DNA of 64,000 nt from Apibacter sp. B3706 (lineage in GTDB: Bacteria > Bacteroidota > Bacteroidia > Flavobacteriales > Weeksellaceae), in assembly GCF_011082725.1 (NCBI RefSeq), contig NZ_CP049715.1, positions 248,001 through 312,000 on the forward strand, read 5' to 3'. Below the pieces are notes generated by a model. That model worked only from the letters and a program-made list of their open reading frames with translations, searched no databases and was not told where the DNA came from. Each line of letters begins with the position of its first letter. Positions within the stretch are counted from its first letter, which is position 1. Of this stretch, positions 46,924 through 57,473 are shown piece by piece. Both the position numbers and the translations under genes were made by a program.

Positions 46924-48941
46924 TGAAAAAATTTCAGATTATAATAGGGGTGTTGATTTTCTTAGCGTTACTGTTTATCGCGCGTATATCCTACCTACAA
47001 TTATTTACAGAAAAATATAAGCTTAACGCAGCAAATACTTCAATAAAAGCAGAATATCAAATTCCATTACGGGGATATATAATGGACAGAAATGGTAAAA
47101 TATTAGTAGGAAATACTCCTTCCTATGAGTTGACTTTTACCCAATCACAGATGGAAAAAAATTTTGATACCTTAGGTTTTTGCAAATTAGTTAATATTTC
47201 GAAAGCTGATTTCATAAAAAAAATCAAAAGTATTAAATCTAATAAGAAAATTTATAATAACCTGGTTCCTATGACCTTTATGAAAGGTCTGACAAGTGAA
47301 GATTTAGCCAGAATACAAGAAAAACTTTTTAAATATAATGCATTTTCAATTGTTAGAACTCCTGAAAGAAATTACTTGGTCCATTCTGCAGGAAACATAT
47401 TGGGTTATATTAATGAAGTTAATGAAAAATATATAAAATCAGATTCATCTTATTACATGCCCGGTAATTTAGCTGGTATGACAGGAGTAGAAAAATCGTA
47501 TGAAAAATATTTACGAGGAATAAAAGGAATTAAGTATATACAAAAAGACAGAAGATTAAGAAGTATAGGCTCATATAAGGATGGAGAGTATGACCAGCAA
47601 ATGCATAGTGGTAAAGATATAACACTCTCAATTGACTATGATTTACAAAATCTGGCAGAAAAATTGTTAGTTAATAAAAGAGGCGGTATAGTAGCTTTAG
47701 ATCCCAATAATGGAGAAATATTGGTTATGGCCTCAGCTCCCGTTATTGATCCTTCAGTATTTGTAGGAAGAGATAAGAATAAACATATATATTCTCTTCA
47801 AATGGATTCAATGAATAAGCCAATGTTTGATCGAGCAGCTCAAGCAGCATATCCTCCAGGATCTACTTTTAAATTGATAAATGGTTTAGCTGCTTTACAA
47901 ATGGGAGTAATAGATGAAAAAACAACCTTTATATGTAAGCATGGTTTTCATTATGGAAACAGGAAGATAGGTTGCCACTGTGGATATTTTTACACTCCTA
48001 TTGCTATGGATAAAGCTATTCAAAAATCATGTAATAATTTCTTTGCAGAGGCTTACGTAAGAATACTTAACAAGTATCCGGGTAACATTGAAAAAAGTAT
48101 TGATGAATGGAGTGATATAGTTAAAAGTTTTGCCGTCGGTGAATTTATGCATAATGATTTAGCAGTGGGAAGTAGAGGAAACATTCCGGATGCTAATTAT
48201 TATAATAGACGTTACGGAAAGGATAAATGGAATATCTATACTATAATTTCGAATTCAATAGGGCAAGGTGAAGTTTTGGCAACTCCATTACAAATCGCAA
48301 ATTATACGGCTGTTATTGCCAACAGAGGATTTTTTTACACCCCTCATATTGTAAAAGCTATTGATGGAAAACCGATAACAGATCCTCAATTTACTGTACC
48401 CAAACAAGTAAAAGTCGAGAAAAAATATTTTGATATTGTTAATAAGGGAATGAGTATGGTAGTTTTATCGGGTACAGGTCATAGGATTTTTACCAATACA
48501 TTTAGTCAGGAAGGAAAAACAGGTACCTCGCAAAATCCTCATGGAAAAGATCATTCCATATTTGTCTTAATAGCTCCCGTAGATAAACCAAAAATAGCAA
48601 TTGCTGTAGTCGTTGAAAATGGAGGTTCTGGAGCAACTTATGCCGGACCCATGGCCTCTCTACTTGCAGAAAAATATCTTACCGGAACCATTGAAAGAAA
48701 ATCAATGGAGGAAAGCATCATAAAATCTGATTTCAGTAATGAATATTTGAGACAATGGAACGATTATTTAAAAAGAACAGGAAAATATGTTCCAAATAAT
48801 TTACCTCAAGCTTTAAAAGATAGTATAAATAAGATTAATTCGAATAAAAAACTATCCTTAAAAGAAAAGCAACGATTAATACAAAATATAATTAATCAGG
48901 GAGAAGCAGCAAAAAAATTAGATAATTTTATTGGTGATTAA
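46923..48941 (+). CDS. mrdA: Penicillin-binding protein 2 (elongation transpeptidase)
   Basis: This 672-residue protein cross-links peptidoglycan during cell elongation. It has an N-terminal membrane anchor, a dimerisation/pedestal domain, and a transpeptidase domain with S314-TFK-317 (SxxK), S369-C-N371 (SxN) and K532-TGT. All active-site motifs are intact. It starts with GTG, overlapping the mreD TAG by one base, and ends 3 bp before rodA. The C-terminal 80 residues are polar and helical. Confidence 0.95.
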   Translation: MKKFQIIIGVLIFLALLFIARISYLQLFTEKYKLNAANTSIKAEYQIPLRGYIMDRNGKILVGNTPSYELTFTQSQMEKNFDTLGFCKLVNISKADFIKKIKSIKSNKKIYNNLVPMTFMKGLTSEDLARIQEKLFKYNAFSIVRTPERNYLVHSAGNILGYINEVNEKYIKSDSSYYMPGNLAGMTGVEKSYEKYLRGIKGIKYIQKDRRLRSIGSYKDGEYDQQMHSGKDITLSIDYDLQNLAEKLLVNKRGGIVALDPNNGEILVMASAPVIDPSVFVGRDKNKHIYSLQMDSMNKPMFDRAAQAAYPPGSTFKLINGLAALQMGVIDEKTTFICKHGFHYGNRKIGCHCGYFYTPIAMDKAIQKSCNNFFAEAYVRILNKYPGNIEKSIDEWSDIVKSFAVGEFMHNDLAVGSRGNIPDANYYNRRYGKDKWNIYTIISNSIGQGEVLATPLQIANYTAVIANRGFFYTPHIVKAIDGKPITDPQFTVPKQVKVEKKYFDIVNKGMSMVVLSGTGHRIFTNTFSQEGKTGTSQNPHGKDHSIFVLIAPVDKPKIAIAVVVENGGSGATYAGPMASLLAEKYLTGTIERKSMEESIIKSDFSNEYLRQWNDYLKRTGKYVPNNLPQALKDSINKINSNKKLSLKEKQRLIQNIINQGEAAKKLDNFIGD

Positions 48942-48944
48942 AAA

Positions 48945-50180
48945 ATGAATAAAATTTTTAGGGGAGTAGATGGTTTAATGTTATTTTTATATTTGCTTAT
49001 AGCCTTATTTGGTATCGCAAATATATACAGCGTTGATAGTTCCAGTGGTACTAAACAATTCATCTGGCTGTTAATATCTTTAACAGTAGGAACTTCAACC
49101 TTTCTTGTTCGTCCTAAATTTTTTGAGAATTTTGCGGGCTTATTTTACTTATTTGGCTTATGTTTACTTACCGGTGTTTTACTGTTTGGAAGCTATGTTA
49201 ATGGAGCTAAAGCCTGGTATCGAATTGGAGGTTTCAGTTTACAACCGGTAGAATTAGCTAAAATTTCCACAGCATTAATGTTAGCTAATTACGTAGATTC
49301 TCCTAATTTTAATATTAAAAATAATCAATCATTAGGAATAGCATTTCTAATTATATTTATTCCCATAGTATTAATTTTGCTGCAACCCGATGTAGGATCC
49401 ATTTTAGTGTTTACTGCTTATTTTATCGCTTTATATAGAGAAGGAATGACAGGATGGTTGTTCATCATTGGTTTTTATTTTGCGATTTTATTTCTGACTT
49501 CCATTTGGGTTCCATCATGGATCGTTATTTTAATATTAACACTTTTACTATTTCTATTATTATTCTTGCTTAGAAAGAAAATTAAATGGAATCAACACTT
49601 TAATATTTTATTTATCATAGTATTTGTACTAATATCAAGTGTTATAAGCATATCCTCACCGTTTATATTCGAGCATTTACCAAAGCATCAAAAAGAAAGA
49701 ATATTAGTACTATACGAAGGAGAAAAAAAATACAGAGATACCGCAGGATATAATTTGCTTTATTCTAAAACAGCCATAGGATCGGGAGGTTTCTGGGGTA
49801 AAGGATATAAACAAGGTAGTGTTACAGCAGGTAAATTTGTACCGGAGCAACAGACTGACTATATATTTTGTACAGTGGGCGAAGAATGGGGATTTGTAGG
49901 ATGTACCCTATTGATCGGGCTTTATACTTGTTTAATAGCAAGAATATATTATTTGGCAGAAACACAGAAAAGCGCATTCTCCAGAGTTATGGGATATTCA
50001 TTAGCTTCCATATTATTTATGCATTTTTTAATTAATATAGGAATGGTCATAGGATTGTTTCCAACCGTAGGAATCCCATTACCTTTCTTTAGTTATGGTG
50101 GTAGTTCACTATTAGGATTTTCTTTATTTATTTTTATATTTTTGCGCTTGAATTATTCTGACAAAAATAGCCTTATCTAA
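48945..50180 (+). CDS. rodA: Peptidoglycan glycosyltransferase RodA
   Basis: This 411-residue SEDS-family membrane protein has about ten helices and polymerises glycan strands from lipid II with PBP2. Recognisable segments are GAKAWYRIGGFSLQPVELAK, LQPDVGSILVF and the C-terminal PTVGIPLPFFSYGGSSLLGF. It has a loop between about 235 and 290 carrying HLPKHQKERILVLY. It ends 13 bp from the convergent recG stop, with no terminator seen between them. Confidence 0.95.
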   Translation: MNKIFRGVDGLMLFLYLLIALFGIANIYSVDSSSGTKQFIWLLISLTVGTSTFLVRPKFFENFAGLFYLFGLCLLTGVLLFGSYVNGAKAWYRIGGFSLQPVELAKISTALMLANYVDSPNFNIKNNQSLGIAFLIIFIPIVLILLQPDVGSILVFTAYFIALYREGMTGWLFIIGFYFAILFLTSIWVPSWIVILILTLLLFLLLFLLRKKIKWNQHFNILFIIVFVLISSVISISSPFIFEHLPKHQKERILVLYEGEKKYRDTAGYNLLYSKTAIGSGGFWGKGYKQGSVTAGKFVPEQQTDYIFCTVGEEWGFVGCTLLIGLYTCLIARIYYLAETQKSAFSRVMGYSLASILFMHFLINIGMVIGLFPTVGIPLPFFSYGGSSLLGFSLFIFIFLRLNYSDKNSLI

Positions 50181-50193
50181 ATATCCATTGGTA

Positions 50194-52296
50194 TTAACTA
50201 ATTTTTGACCATTTGATTTTATTCTTATGATATTTTAAGAAGAATTTTCTTATAGCTTGATTTTTTTCCTTTGTAAGATCAGGATCATCTTGTAATAAAT
50301 GATCAACACATGATTTAGATAATGATACTATTACCTTATCATGAATCAAATCTGTTTTTTTAAAATCAATGGTACCGCTTTGCTGAGTTCCTAAAATATT
50401 ACCGGGTCCTCTTAATTCCAAATCCACTTCAGATATTCTAAATCCGTTGTTTGTTTCACACATTGTTTTAATCCTTTTCTGTGCATCATTCGATAGCTCT
50501 GATTTGGTCATCAAAATACAATAGGATTGTTCAGCACCTCTACCCACTCTTCCTCTTAATTGATGCAATTGAGATAATCCGAATTTCTCTGCACTTTCAA
50601 TAACCATAACACTTGCATTCGGAACATTTACTCCCACCTCAATAACAGTAGTGGCAATCATAATTTGCGTCTGATTATTGACAAATCGTTGCATTTCATA
50701 TTCTTTATCCGCTGCTTTCATTTTCCCGTGTACGATGCTTATTTGATAATCAGGCATTGGAAAATCTCTGACTATACTTTCATATCCATCCATAAGATCC
50801 TTATAATCTAGAGTTTCACTTTCTTCTATAAGGGGATATACAATATAAACTTGTCTGCCTTTTTTAATTTCATTTTTCAAAAAGCCAAAAACTGATAGCC
50901 TGTTTGAATCTGTTCTATGATAGGTTTTAATTTCTTTCCTTCCACTTGGTAATTCATCAATTATAGATACATCCAGATCACTATAATAACTCATGGCCAG
51001 TGTTCTCGGTATAGGAGTAGCTGTCATCACTAATATATGCGGAGGTATCGCATTTTTCCCCCATAATCGAGAGCGTTGTTCAACCCCAAATCGATGTTGT
51101 TCATCAATTATAGCTAAACCTAAATTTTTAAATTGTACCTTTTCTTCAAGTAAAGCATGTGTACCTACCAATATATTTATTTTTCCCGACAGTAATTCTT
51201 GATGAATTAGTTTTCTTTCCGAAGTCGAAGTTGATCCCGTTAGTAGATGGACAGAAATATTCATTTCATCAACCAATTTACAAATGCTTTTATAATGTTG
51301 AGCGGCTAAAATTTCAGTGGGAACAATCATACAAGCTTGAAATCCATTATCAATAGCTAAAAGCATGGATAAGAGAGCGACCATCGTCTTTCCACTTCCT
51401 ACATCACCTTGCAATAACCTATTCATTTGAATATTTCGGCTAAGGTCTTTACGAATTTCTTTAATTACTTTTTTTTGGGCATTTGTTAATTGAAACGGAA
51501 GATGAAAATTATAAAATTCATTAAAATGATGTCCGACATTAGAAAAAGGATTTCCTAAATTTATACGTTGTCTATAAATTTTTTGTAATCCAAAACCAAG
51601 TTGAAAAAAAAACATTTCTTCAAATTTCAACCTGTATTCGGCCTGTTGTAATTCAACGTAAGAATTTGGAAAATGAATTTGTTGATAAGCTTTTTTACGA
51701 GAAATTAACTTATAATTTACTAAAATTTCTTGCGATAAGTTTTCCTCTATTTGATCATCAATAGCGACTAAAATTTCCCTAATTGATTTTTTAAAAAAAC
51801 GTTGATTGATCCCTCTTTTTTGTAATTTTTCCGAGTTTGAATAAATTGGTTCTAAAACTATAGGAGCTAATTTTGCATCATTCATTTTTTCGATTTCCGG
51901 ATGCGCAAGGGTTAATTTTCCATTAAAAGAATTTACTTTACCAAATAATAAAACTTCTTCATGTAAAGGAATGCTTTTTACTAACCAATTCGTTACATTG
52001 AACCAAATAAGTTCTAATTTTCCGGTACTATCTTCAAATATACCTGTTAATCTACTTTTCTTGTTAAAAGTAGTTTCTTTTAAAGATATTATTTTACCTC
52101 TTAATTGAATTTCAGCAGAAGAAGAGCCTAATTGATTTACTTTATAAATTTTACTTTTATCCACATATTTAAAAGGAAAATAATTAAGTAAATCCTCGCA
52201 TGAGTGTATATTAAGCTGTTTTTTTAATAAGTTCGCTTTTTCAGTTCCTATACCTTTAACATATTCAATAGAAGATTGAAGATATAATGCACTCAT
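50194..52296 (-). CDS. recG: ATP-dependent DNA helicase RecG
   Basis: This 700-residue protein has an N-terminal wedge/OB domain and helicase motifs: Walker A GDVGSGKTMVAL near 300, the DEQH box IIDEQHRFG near 400, TATPIPRTLAMSY, and motif VI QLHQLRGRVGRGAEQSYCIL. It remodels stalled replication forks and Holliday junctions. Length and motifs are complete. It is convergent with rodA. Confidence 0.97.
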   Translation of the reverse strand: MSALYLQSSIEYVKGIGTEKANLLKKQLNIHSCEDLLNYFPFKYVDKSKIYKVNQLGSSSAEIQLRGKIISLKETTFNKKSRLTGIFEDSTGKLELIWFNVTNWLVKSIPLHEEVLLFGKVNSFNGKLTLAHPEIEKMNDAKLAPIVLEPIYSNSEKLQKRGINQRFFKKSIREILVAIDDQIEENLSQEILVNYKLISRKKAYQQIHFPNSYVELQQAEYRLKFEEMFFFQLGFGLQKIYRQRINLGNPFSNVGHHFNEFYNFHLPFQLTNAQKKVIKEIRKDLSRNIQMNRLLQGDVGSGKTMVALLSMLLAIDNGFQACMIVPTEILAAQHYKSICKLVDEMNISVHLLTGSTSTSERKLIHQELLSGKINILVGTHALLEEKVQFKNLGLAIIDEQHRFGVEQRSRLWGKNAIPPHILVMTATPIPRTLAMSYYSDLDVSIIDELPSGRKEIKTYHRTDSNRLSVFGFLKNEIKKGRQVYIVYPLIEESETLDYKDLMDGYESIVRDFPMPDYQISIVHGKMKAADKEYEMQRFVNNQTQIMIATTVIEVGVNVPNASVMVIESAEKFGLSQLHQLRGRVGRGAEQSYCILMTKSELSNDAQKRIKTMCETNNGFRISEVDLELRGPGNILGTQQSGTIDFKKTDLIHDKVIVSLSKSCVDHLLQDDPDLTKEKNQAIRKFFLKYHKNKIKWSKIS

Positions 52297-52377
52297 ATTA
52301 CAAAATTAAGAAACTGATCTTACTATAACTAGCAATAGAGATATAAATTAATTGAAATTTACTATTTAAAGAAAACA

Positions 52378-52406
52378 CATAAGAAGGGAATATTTCCCTT
52401 CTTATG
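52378..52406 (-). terminator. Hairpin after the TlpA-like gene
   Basis: CATAAGAAGGGAA (52378-52390) and TTCCCTTCTTATG (52394-52406) are perfect complements around a 3-nt loop. On the minus strand a moderately T-rich tail (TGTTTTCTTT) follows. It ends transcription of the TlpA-like gene before recG. Confidence 0.7.
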
Positions 52407-52428
52407 AGAAAGTATATATTTGGGTATC

Positions 52429-53748
52429 TTATTTAATTAAATTATTGATATCAGATATTTTAGAAGTAATTTTTAAAATTTTATTTTTTTGATCTACTAA
52501 AATTAGAGTAGGGGTACCGGTTATATTTAGTTCTTTTACAAATTTACTATCCCAGTATATTAAATCTGAATCGTTTAACCATGAAGTTTCTTTAATAGCA
52601 TTTTGCCAATCCTCTTTGTTATAATCAACAGAAAGGGCTATAATTTCACCACCCGATTTTTTAAAATTTTCGTAAAACTGTTTAACATATGGCATTTCTT
52701 GTTGGCAATGACTACACCACGAGGCCCATACCATAATTAGTTTATATTTAGTTTTAATGTCATATAAATACGTATACTTATCGTTTAATTTTTGCGTAAA
52801 TTTTATGTTTGGAATTATTTTTCCTTCCTTTATAGAATTATTGTCTTGAATTGTTTTTTTAAGTTCCGCACTTATTTCGCATGTTAGTGATTCAGCTCTT
52901 TTCATATATTTATCAGTAAGATTTACTAAACCATATCCATTTAGAAAATTGATAGTTGCGGATAATATCTCTTGTCCCCTGCTTGTTTCTTCACCAACTT
53001 CATCCAACAAAACTTCTATAGCTTTATCAATTTTATTTTCCCAATCTTTTTGAGAAGTGGCTCCTATTGCAGACAGTTTAAAATAATTATATAAAAGAGA
53101 TTTACCAACACCGGAAGTTTCAAATTCTTGTCCGGCATTTTTAAAATGATCTAAAATTAAATTTTTATTAGAAATAGCATCGCCGTTTCCTATTTCAGTA
53201 TTTTTAATTAGATCTGAAGTTTTTAAATAATAGGATAAAAATGGAAATTCTGAAATATCAGGTTCATTCATTTCAGATATTCTTTGAATTTCATTATTTA
53301 AGGGTAAATAAAAATCATCTTTAGAATTATAATAAAAATTTATATTTTGTAATTGAGGAAGAATAGAATTTTTTTTAATGTCATAGTTTAAATAATTTTG
53401 ATAACGTTCATTAATTTGATTACCCGGTATATTTATAATAAATTCATCATTTGTAGTAATTGATGCGCTAAAATCTATATCGGTATTATCAGAGATGAAT
53501 ATGTAATTCTTCTTGGCATCCAGTAATGAAATTTCAATTATACCGGAATAGTTATCTTTAACAGGAATTGAAAAAGATCCATTTGAATTTGTAGTTATGT
53601 TTCCTATTAAAATATCATCAAATGCTCTATCTATTTTTACTAATATTCTTTTATTAGAATAATTGGCAATAGTACCTTTAAATGTAAATTGAGCTTGAGC
53701 TATTAAGCTTATTAGAACTAATAAGAATGTAATTGAAATTTTTTTCAT
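52429..53748 (-). CDS. TlpA-like thioredoxin-fold lipid-side/periplasmic protein with N-terminal DUF4369-like domain
   Basis: This 439-residue protein has a signal peptide (1-19). It has an N-terminal beta-rich domain like DUF4369 (about 22-115), a helical middle, and a C-terminal thioredoxin domain with active site WC345SHC348 and cis-Pro near GTPTLIL. Such proteins keep exported proteins or cytochrome c cysteines reduced; the partner is not known here. A terminator hairpin ends directly at its start codon, so it may be expressed by read-through. It is not in an obvious cytochrome cluster. Confidence 0.85.
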   Translation of the reverse strand: MKKISITFLLVLISLIAQAQFTFKGTIANYSNKRILVKIDRAFDDILIGNITTNSNGSFSIPVKDNYSGIIEISLLDAKKNYIFISDNTDIDFSASITTNDEFIINIPGNQINERYQNYLNYDIKKNSILPQLQNINFYYNSKDDFYLPLNNEIQRISEMNEPDISEFPFLSYYLKTSDLIKNTEIGNGDAISNKNLILDHFKNAGQEFETSGVGKSLLYNYFKLSAIGATSQKDWENKIDKAIEVLLDEVGEETSRGQEILSATINFLNGYGLVNLTDKYMKRAESLTCEISAELKKTIQDNNSIKEGKIIPNIKFTQKLNDKYTYLYDIKTKYKLIMVWASWCSHCQQEMPYVKQFYENFKKSGGEIIALSVDYNKEDWQNAIKETSWLNDSDLIYWDSKFVKELNITGTPTLILVDQKNKILKITSKISDINNLIK

Positions 53749-53780
53749 AAAAAAAGCCTTGTTATTTATTTAACAAGGCT
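53749..53780 (-). terminator. Terminator hairpin directly abutting the TlpA-like start codon
   Basis: On the minus strand AGCCTTGTTA pairs with TAACAAGGCT around a 6-nt loop, followed by seven T and then immediately ATG. The structure has the form of an intrinsic terminator for the small membrane protein gene, but it leaves no space for a promoter or ribosome binding site for the next gene. Confidence 0.8.
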
Positions 53781-53800
53781 AATTTATGAAATTTAAATCT

Positions 53801-54061
53801 TTATACAGATTTAATTCTTTTCTTTTTAAAGATATAAAACATTATAAAAATAGCACTTATTAATAAAAAAGGCACTATAAAATTAATTGGAGTTGAGTTT
53901 GGTTCCATTATACCTATCCCACCACCATAGGCTACTACTTCACCTTCGGCGTTTGGAATTGGAGGTACTTCTTCCGTTTCAACTACAACTTGCAAAATAT
54001 TGTAAGCAAAAGATTGATTATAAACTAAAGCTATGAATATTATGGAAAATAATTTTTTCAT
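53801..54061 (-). CDS. Small signal-peptide and single-helix membrane protein
   Basis: This 86-residue protein has a signal peptide (1-19), a short acidic/proline stretch (VETEEVPPIPNAEGEVVAYG), a C-terminal transmembrane helix (NFIVPFLLISAIFIMFYIF) and a basic end (KKKRIKSV). The family is not firmly recognised. Similar small proteins follow T9SS cargo genes in many Flavobacteriia. It starts 15 bp after the T9SS cargo gene and is probably co-expressed with it. Confidence 0.7.
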   Translation of the reverse strand: MKKLFSIIFIALVYNQSFAYNILQVVVETEEVPPIPNAEGEVVAYGGGIGIMEPNSTPINFIVPFLLISAIFIMFYIFKKKRIKSV

Positions 54062-54076
54062 TTCAATTTTACTTTA

Positions 54077-56065
54077 TTATTTAACTATTTTTTTAGTTAC
54101 TTTCTCACCAGTAATTTTATTAGTCACTACTATAACGTACAAAGATGACGATGTAGTATGAATAGGTAGCAAATAATCATTTTGGGTATCGATATTTGTT
54201 TCTGTGGAAATTAACTGACCTAAAACGTTAAATATAGTTACTTCTGCTTTTTTCCAATTTTGATCAAAGTGAATTTTATATTCATTTCCGGTCTTATAAA
54301 TAGTTGTTAAACTATTTAAAGTAGTAATGTCTTCATTTCCTAAAGTTCCAGGCTCTTTCCAGAAAATTTCAAATCTGTCGTTAGTTGATTCATTAAGAGT
54401 TACAGAATAGGTAAAATTAGAATCAATTTCTTTAATAACTTTTAATTGTTTATCATGAAAATAAAATTTTGCATTAGGATTATCAAAGTTATTTTTTCCT
54501 TCTTCTTTTATAGGGTTCATGTTATACTTAAGTTCTGATTTAAAGGTAAATTCTTTTCCTTTATCCAGAGTATTAACAGTTACACCTACTGGAACAGCAA
54601 CTTTAGAAGAATTATCCGAGTTAATTACATTAATATATAATTCAGTATCTTCATAGCCGGGGTATTTTCCACCATTTATAGATTCCGGTATGGTATAGAT
54701 ATTGGTAGACACATCATTATCATTTTCTGTATTGGATTTGATTTTAGCTTCAAATTCATTTAATTCTCCGGTGATCAAATTTGGACCGGCTGCAAGATAT
54801 GTGTTACCATAGAAAGTTTTACCGGAAACTAATTCAAGATTTAATTGATATAGATCTTGTGAATTAGATTTTGATCGTGTACCCCATACTTTTCCCTTAT
54901 TGAATTCATATTTGGATTGTTCAAATGTTTGAGGTTTACTATCTTTATATAAATCAACTTTTACGTAGTCACTTTTCGCTTTGATGAAAAAATTAGTCAT
55001 TGGAGGGATAATTCTTATATCATCACCAATTATTTGTCCATTACTATCAAATGTAAACATTTGTGTTTTTCCTTCATATCGGGTAGTTCCATCCACAATT
55101 TTATTAGTGATTGGTCCATCACTTGCGCCTCCTATTATGTTTGGAATTTGATCTTTAAGTAATATAGTTATGTCAATATTGGAAGTATAAGGATTTACCA
55201 TACGCAACATCCTATCCCAGTATCGGTTTGAATTTAACACTTCATCAGTAGTAGTTTTAGTAAATTTAATAGTAGAAGCAAACGGGTCATCCAAATAAGT
55301 CCAGTAATATAATCCATAAGGATTTTTAGCATTATTTCCAATATTATAGCCTGTAGCAACTCTACTACTTATAGGTACAGATAAGTCTGCTGCAGAAGCT
55401 GTACCTCCGTCAGTAGGTTTAGTGCCCGCAACATAAGGAGTTCCTTGAAATGAAATTACACCATCAAAATTTGATCCGGTATTATACAATTCTTTTCTAA
55501 AAGAATAATATTTTCCGGGAACAAAATTTTCATCTTTTTGAAATGGATCGTATCTAAATCGATCTTCTCTCCATGTAAATAAAGGGTGACGATTCCATCT
55601 AGAGCTATTTTTACAATTATTATTAATATAAAATAGCCCACAAACAAGCTCTGGTTTTAGTTGATTATTAGTTAAATCACCTGAGAAATTATCATAGGTA
55701 TATTTGATAAAAGGTATACCGAAAAGAACCTCACCGGAACCATAATCATATAGATGTTTTTGAATAGTAACACCTCCAACAGTACTTTTATTGTTTACGA
55801 TTATTAATTGACCATAGTTTTTTTCATCGTCATAAGTTATAACAAACTTATTTGGATCTCCATTATTTTTTAGAGTACCTTCTGATATTTTAACATTACC
55901 TTTATTAGTAAATACATCAGAACTATTGTCTATGGTTATATCTCCAGTACTAAATAAAGTCGTACCTGGACTCACAAAGAACTTAGCACCGTTAGTGGTG
56001 GTTATTTGTGAATTGCTTGCAATACAACCCAGTACAAAAAGCAAGGGTATAAATTTCATTTTCAT
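54077..56065 (-). CDS. T9SS cargo protein with type A sorting domain
   Basis: This 662-residue protein has a signal peptide (about 1-20, FVLGCIASNSQ) and a beta-rich body of unknown function. The C-terminal sorting tail of about 80 residues has NEYKIHFDQNWKKAEVTIFN, then VLGQLISTETN and a final VTKKIVK. It should be exported through the outer membrane by the type IX system. The head, with GTTLFSTGDITIDNSSDVFT, resembles other Bacteroidota surface adhesin-like proteins, but no enzyme domain is visible. Confidence 0.82.
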   Translation of the reverse strand: MKMKFIPLLFVLGCIASNSQITTTNGAKFFVSPGTTLFSTGDITIDNSSDVFTNKGNVKISEGTLKNNGDPNKFVITYDDEKNYGQLIIVNNKSTVGGVTIQKHLYDYGSGEVLFGIPFIKYTYDNFSGDLTNNQLKPELVCGLFYINNNCKNSSRWNRHPLFTWREDRFRYDPFQKDENFVPGKYYSFRKELYNTGSNFDGVISFQGTPYVAGTKPTDGGTASAADLSVPISSRVATGYNIGNNAKNPYGLYYWTYLDDPFASTIKFTKTTTDEVLNSNRYWDRMLRMVNPYTSNIDITILLKDQIPNIIGGASDGPITNKIVDGTTRYEGKTQMFTFDSNGQIIGDDIRIIPPMTNFFIKAKSDYVKVDLYKDSKPQTFEQSKYEFNKGKVWGTRSKSNSQDLYQLNLELVSGKTFYGNTYLAAGPNLITGELNEFEAKIKSNTENDNDVSTNIYTIPESINGGKYPGYEDTELYINVINSDNSSKVAVPVGVTVNTLDKGKEFTFKSELKYNMNPIKEEGKNNFDNPNAKFYFHDKQLKVIKEIDSNFTYSVTLNESTNDRFEIFWKEPGTLGNEDITTLNSLTTIYKTGNEYKIHFDQNWKKAEVTIFNVLGQLISTETNIDTQNDYLLPIHTTSSSLYVIVVTNKITGEKVTKKIVK

Positions 56066-56160
56066 TTATTAAGCATTTATTAGTTAAATTTATTTATTAA
56101 ATATAATATATACTAGTAGTGCAAATATAAATAAAAATATTATTCGCAAGTCTTTTTTTT

Positions 56161-57357
56161 TTATTTTATTGATTTGTGTTTCGTTAACGCAACAAATTTA
56201 TCCATATCTATAAGTAAATTTCCGTTATAATTGTCAATATCATAACTAATTTTAGAAAATAGGTTTTCAGAGATACTTCGCAACCCTCTTGCCCCTAAAC
56301 CTAAAATTCTGGTTTCTTTTACAATTTCTTTTAATACGTCATCGGTAATGGAAAGATTGATTCCATCTAATTTAAATAGTGCCTGATATTGTTTGATTAT
56401 TGCATTTTTAGGTTTAGTAAGAATTTGTAACATAGCCTCATCATCCAATGGCTCTAAATTAGTTATTACAGGGAATCTTCCTAATAGTTCGGGAATAAGT
56501 CCGAAAGTTTTTAAATCGGTAGCATTTACCTGAGATAAAATGTGTTCTTCTTCAAGTGTTTTTTCATCCGTTTTGCTGAAACCTATCGTGTTTTTATTTA
56601 GTCTGTTTGAAATAATTTTATCAATACCTGAAAAAGCTCCCCCTGCAATAAATAAAATATTTTGTGTATTTACTTGAATGTATTTTTGATCGGGGTGTTT
56701 TCTGCCGCCTTGAGGAGGAACATTAATAATACTTCCTTCTAAAAGTTTTAATAAAGCTTGTTGCACTCCTTCCCCGGAAACGTCGCGGGTTATACTTGGA
56801 TTATCGCTTTTTCGACTAATTTTATCTATTTCATCTATAAAGACTATACCTTGTTCAGCCTTTTCAACGTTATAATCAGCAGCTTGTAATAATCGACTTA
56901 ATATACTTTCAACATCTTCACCCACATATCCGGCTTCTGTTAAAACAGTTGCATCAACTATAGTAAAAGGAACATCCAAAAGTTTAGCAATTGATTTGGC
57001 AATTAGAGTTTTTCCGGTTCCTGTTTCACCAACCATCAATATGTTGGATTTTTCAATTTCAACCTCCCTGTCAACTTCTAAAGAATGTGCTAACCTTTTA
57101 TAATGATTGTAAACGGCAACAGATAACGTTTTTTTTGCGTTTTCTTGACCTATTACGTATTGATCTAAAAATTCTTTTATTTCTTTAGGTTTTTTTACTT
57201 GCAATTCAAAATTGCTGTCGTCTTTAAAATTTTCTTCCTGTATAACAATGTTATGTGCTTGTTCAATACAATCATTGCATATATGTCCGTGAAGTCCGGC
57301 AATTAATAGTTGAACTTCAGATTTTTTTCTTCCGCAAAAAGTACATTTTTGTTCCAT
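56161..57357 (-). CDS. clpX: ATP-dependent Clp protease ATP-binding subunit ClpX
   Basis: This 398-residue protein has an N-terminal C4 zinc finger (CTFCG and CNDC), Walker A GETGTGKT, Walker [11 protein letters not shown], the pore-loop YVGEDVES, and the sensor 2 motif [10 protein letters not shown]. ClpX unfolds tagged substrates and feeds them to ClpP. It is not next to clpP here. Downstream is the T9SS cargo gene; upstream is pdhB. Confidence 0.97.
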   Translation of the reverse strand: MEQKCTFCGRKKSEVQLLIAGLHGHICNDCIEQAHNIVIQEENFKDDSNFELQVKKPKEIKEFLDQYVIGQENAKKTLSVAVYNHYKRLAHSLEVDREVEIEKSNILMVGETGTGKTLIAKSIAKLLDVPFTIVDATVLTEAGYVGEDVESILSRLLQAADYNVEKAEQGIVFIDEIDKISRKSDNPSITRDVSGEGVQQALLKLLEGSIINVPPQGGRKHPDQKYIQVNTQNILFIAGGAFSGIDKIISNRLNKNTIGFSKTDEKTLEEEHILSQVNATDLKTFGLIPELLGRFPVITNLEPLDDEAMLQILTKPKNAIIKQYQALFKLDGINLSITDDVLKEIVKETRILGLGARGLRSISENLFSKISYDIDNYNGNLLIDMDKFVALTKHKSIK

Positions 57358-57388
57358 AAGCTTTAATAAAGCTGATATTAATTTAAAA

Positions 57389-57432
57389 TTCAGGTTTCAA
57401 AATTAATTTATTAATTAAAATTGAAACCTGAA
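57389..57432 (-). terminator. Terminator of pdhB
   Basis: TTCAGGTTTCAA (57389-57400) pairs with TTGAAACCTGAA (57421-57432), with a 20-nt AT-rich loop that can itself fold. A T-containing tail follows on the minus strand. It lies 42 bp after the pdhB stop. Confidence 0.7.
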
Positions 57433-57473
57433 AAATATTTTTTAGTTTATATTATTAAAGAAAATAACTACGA

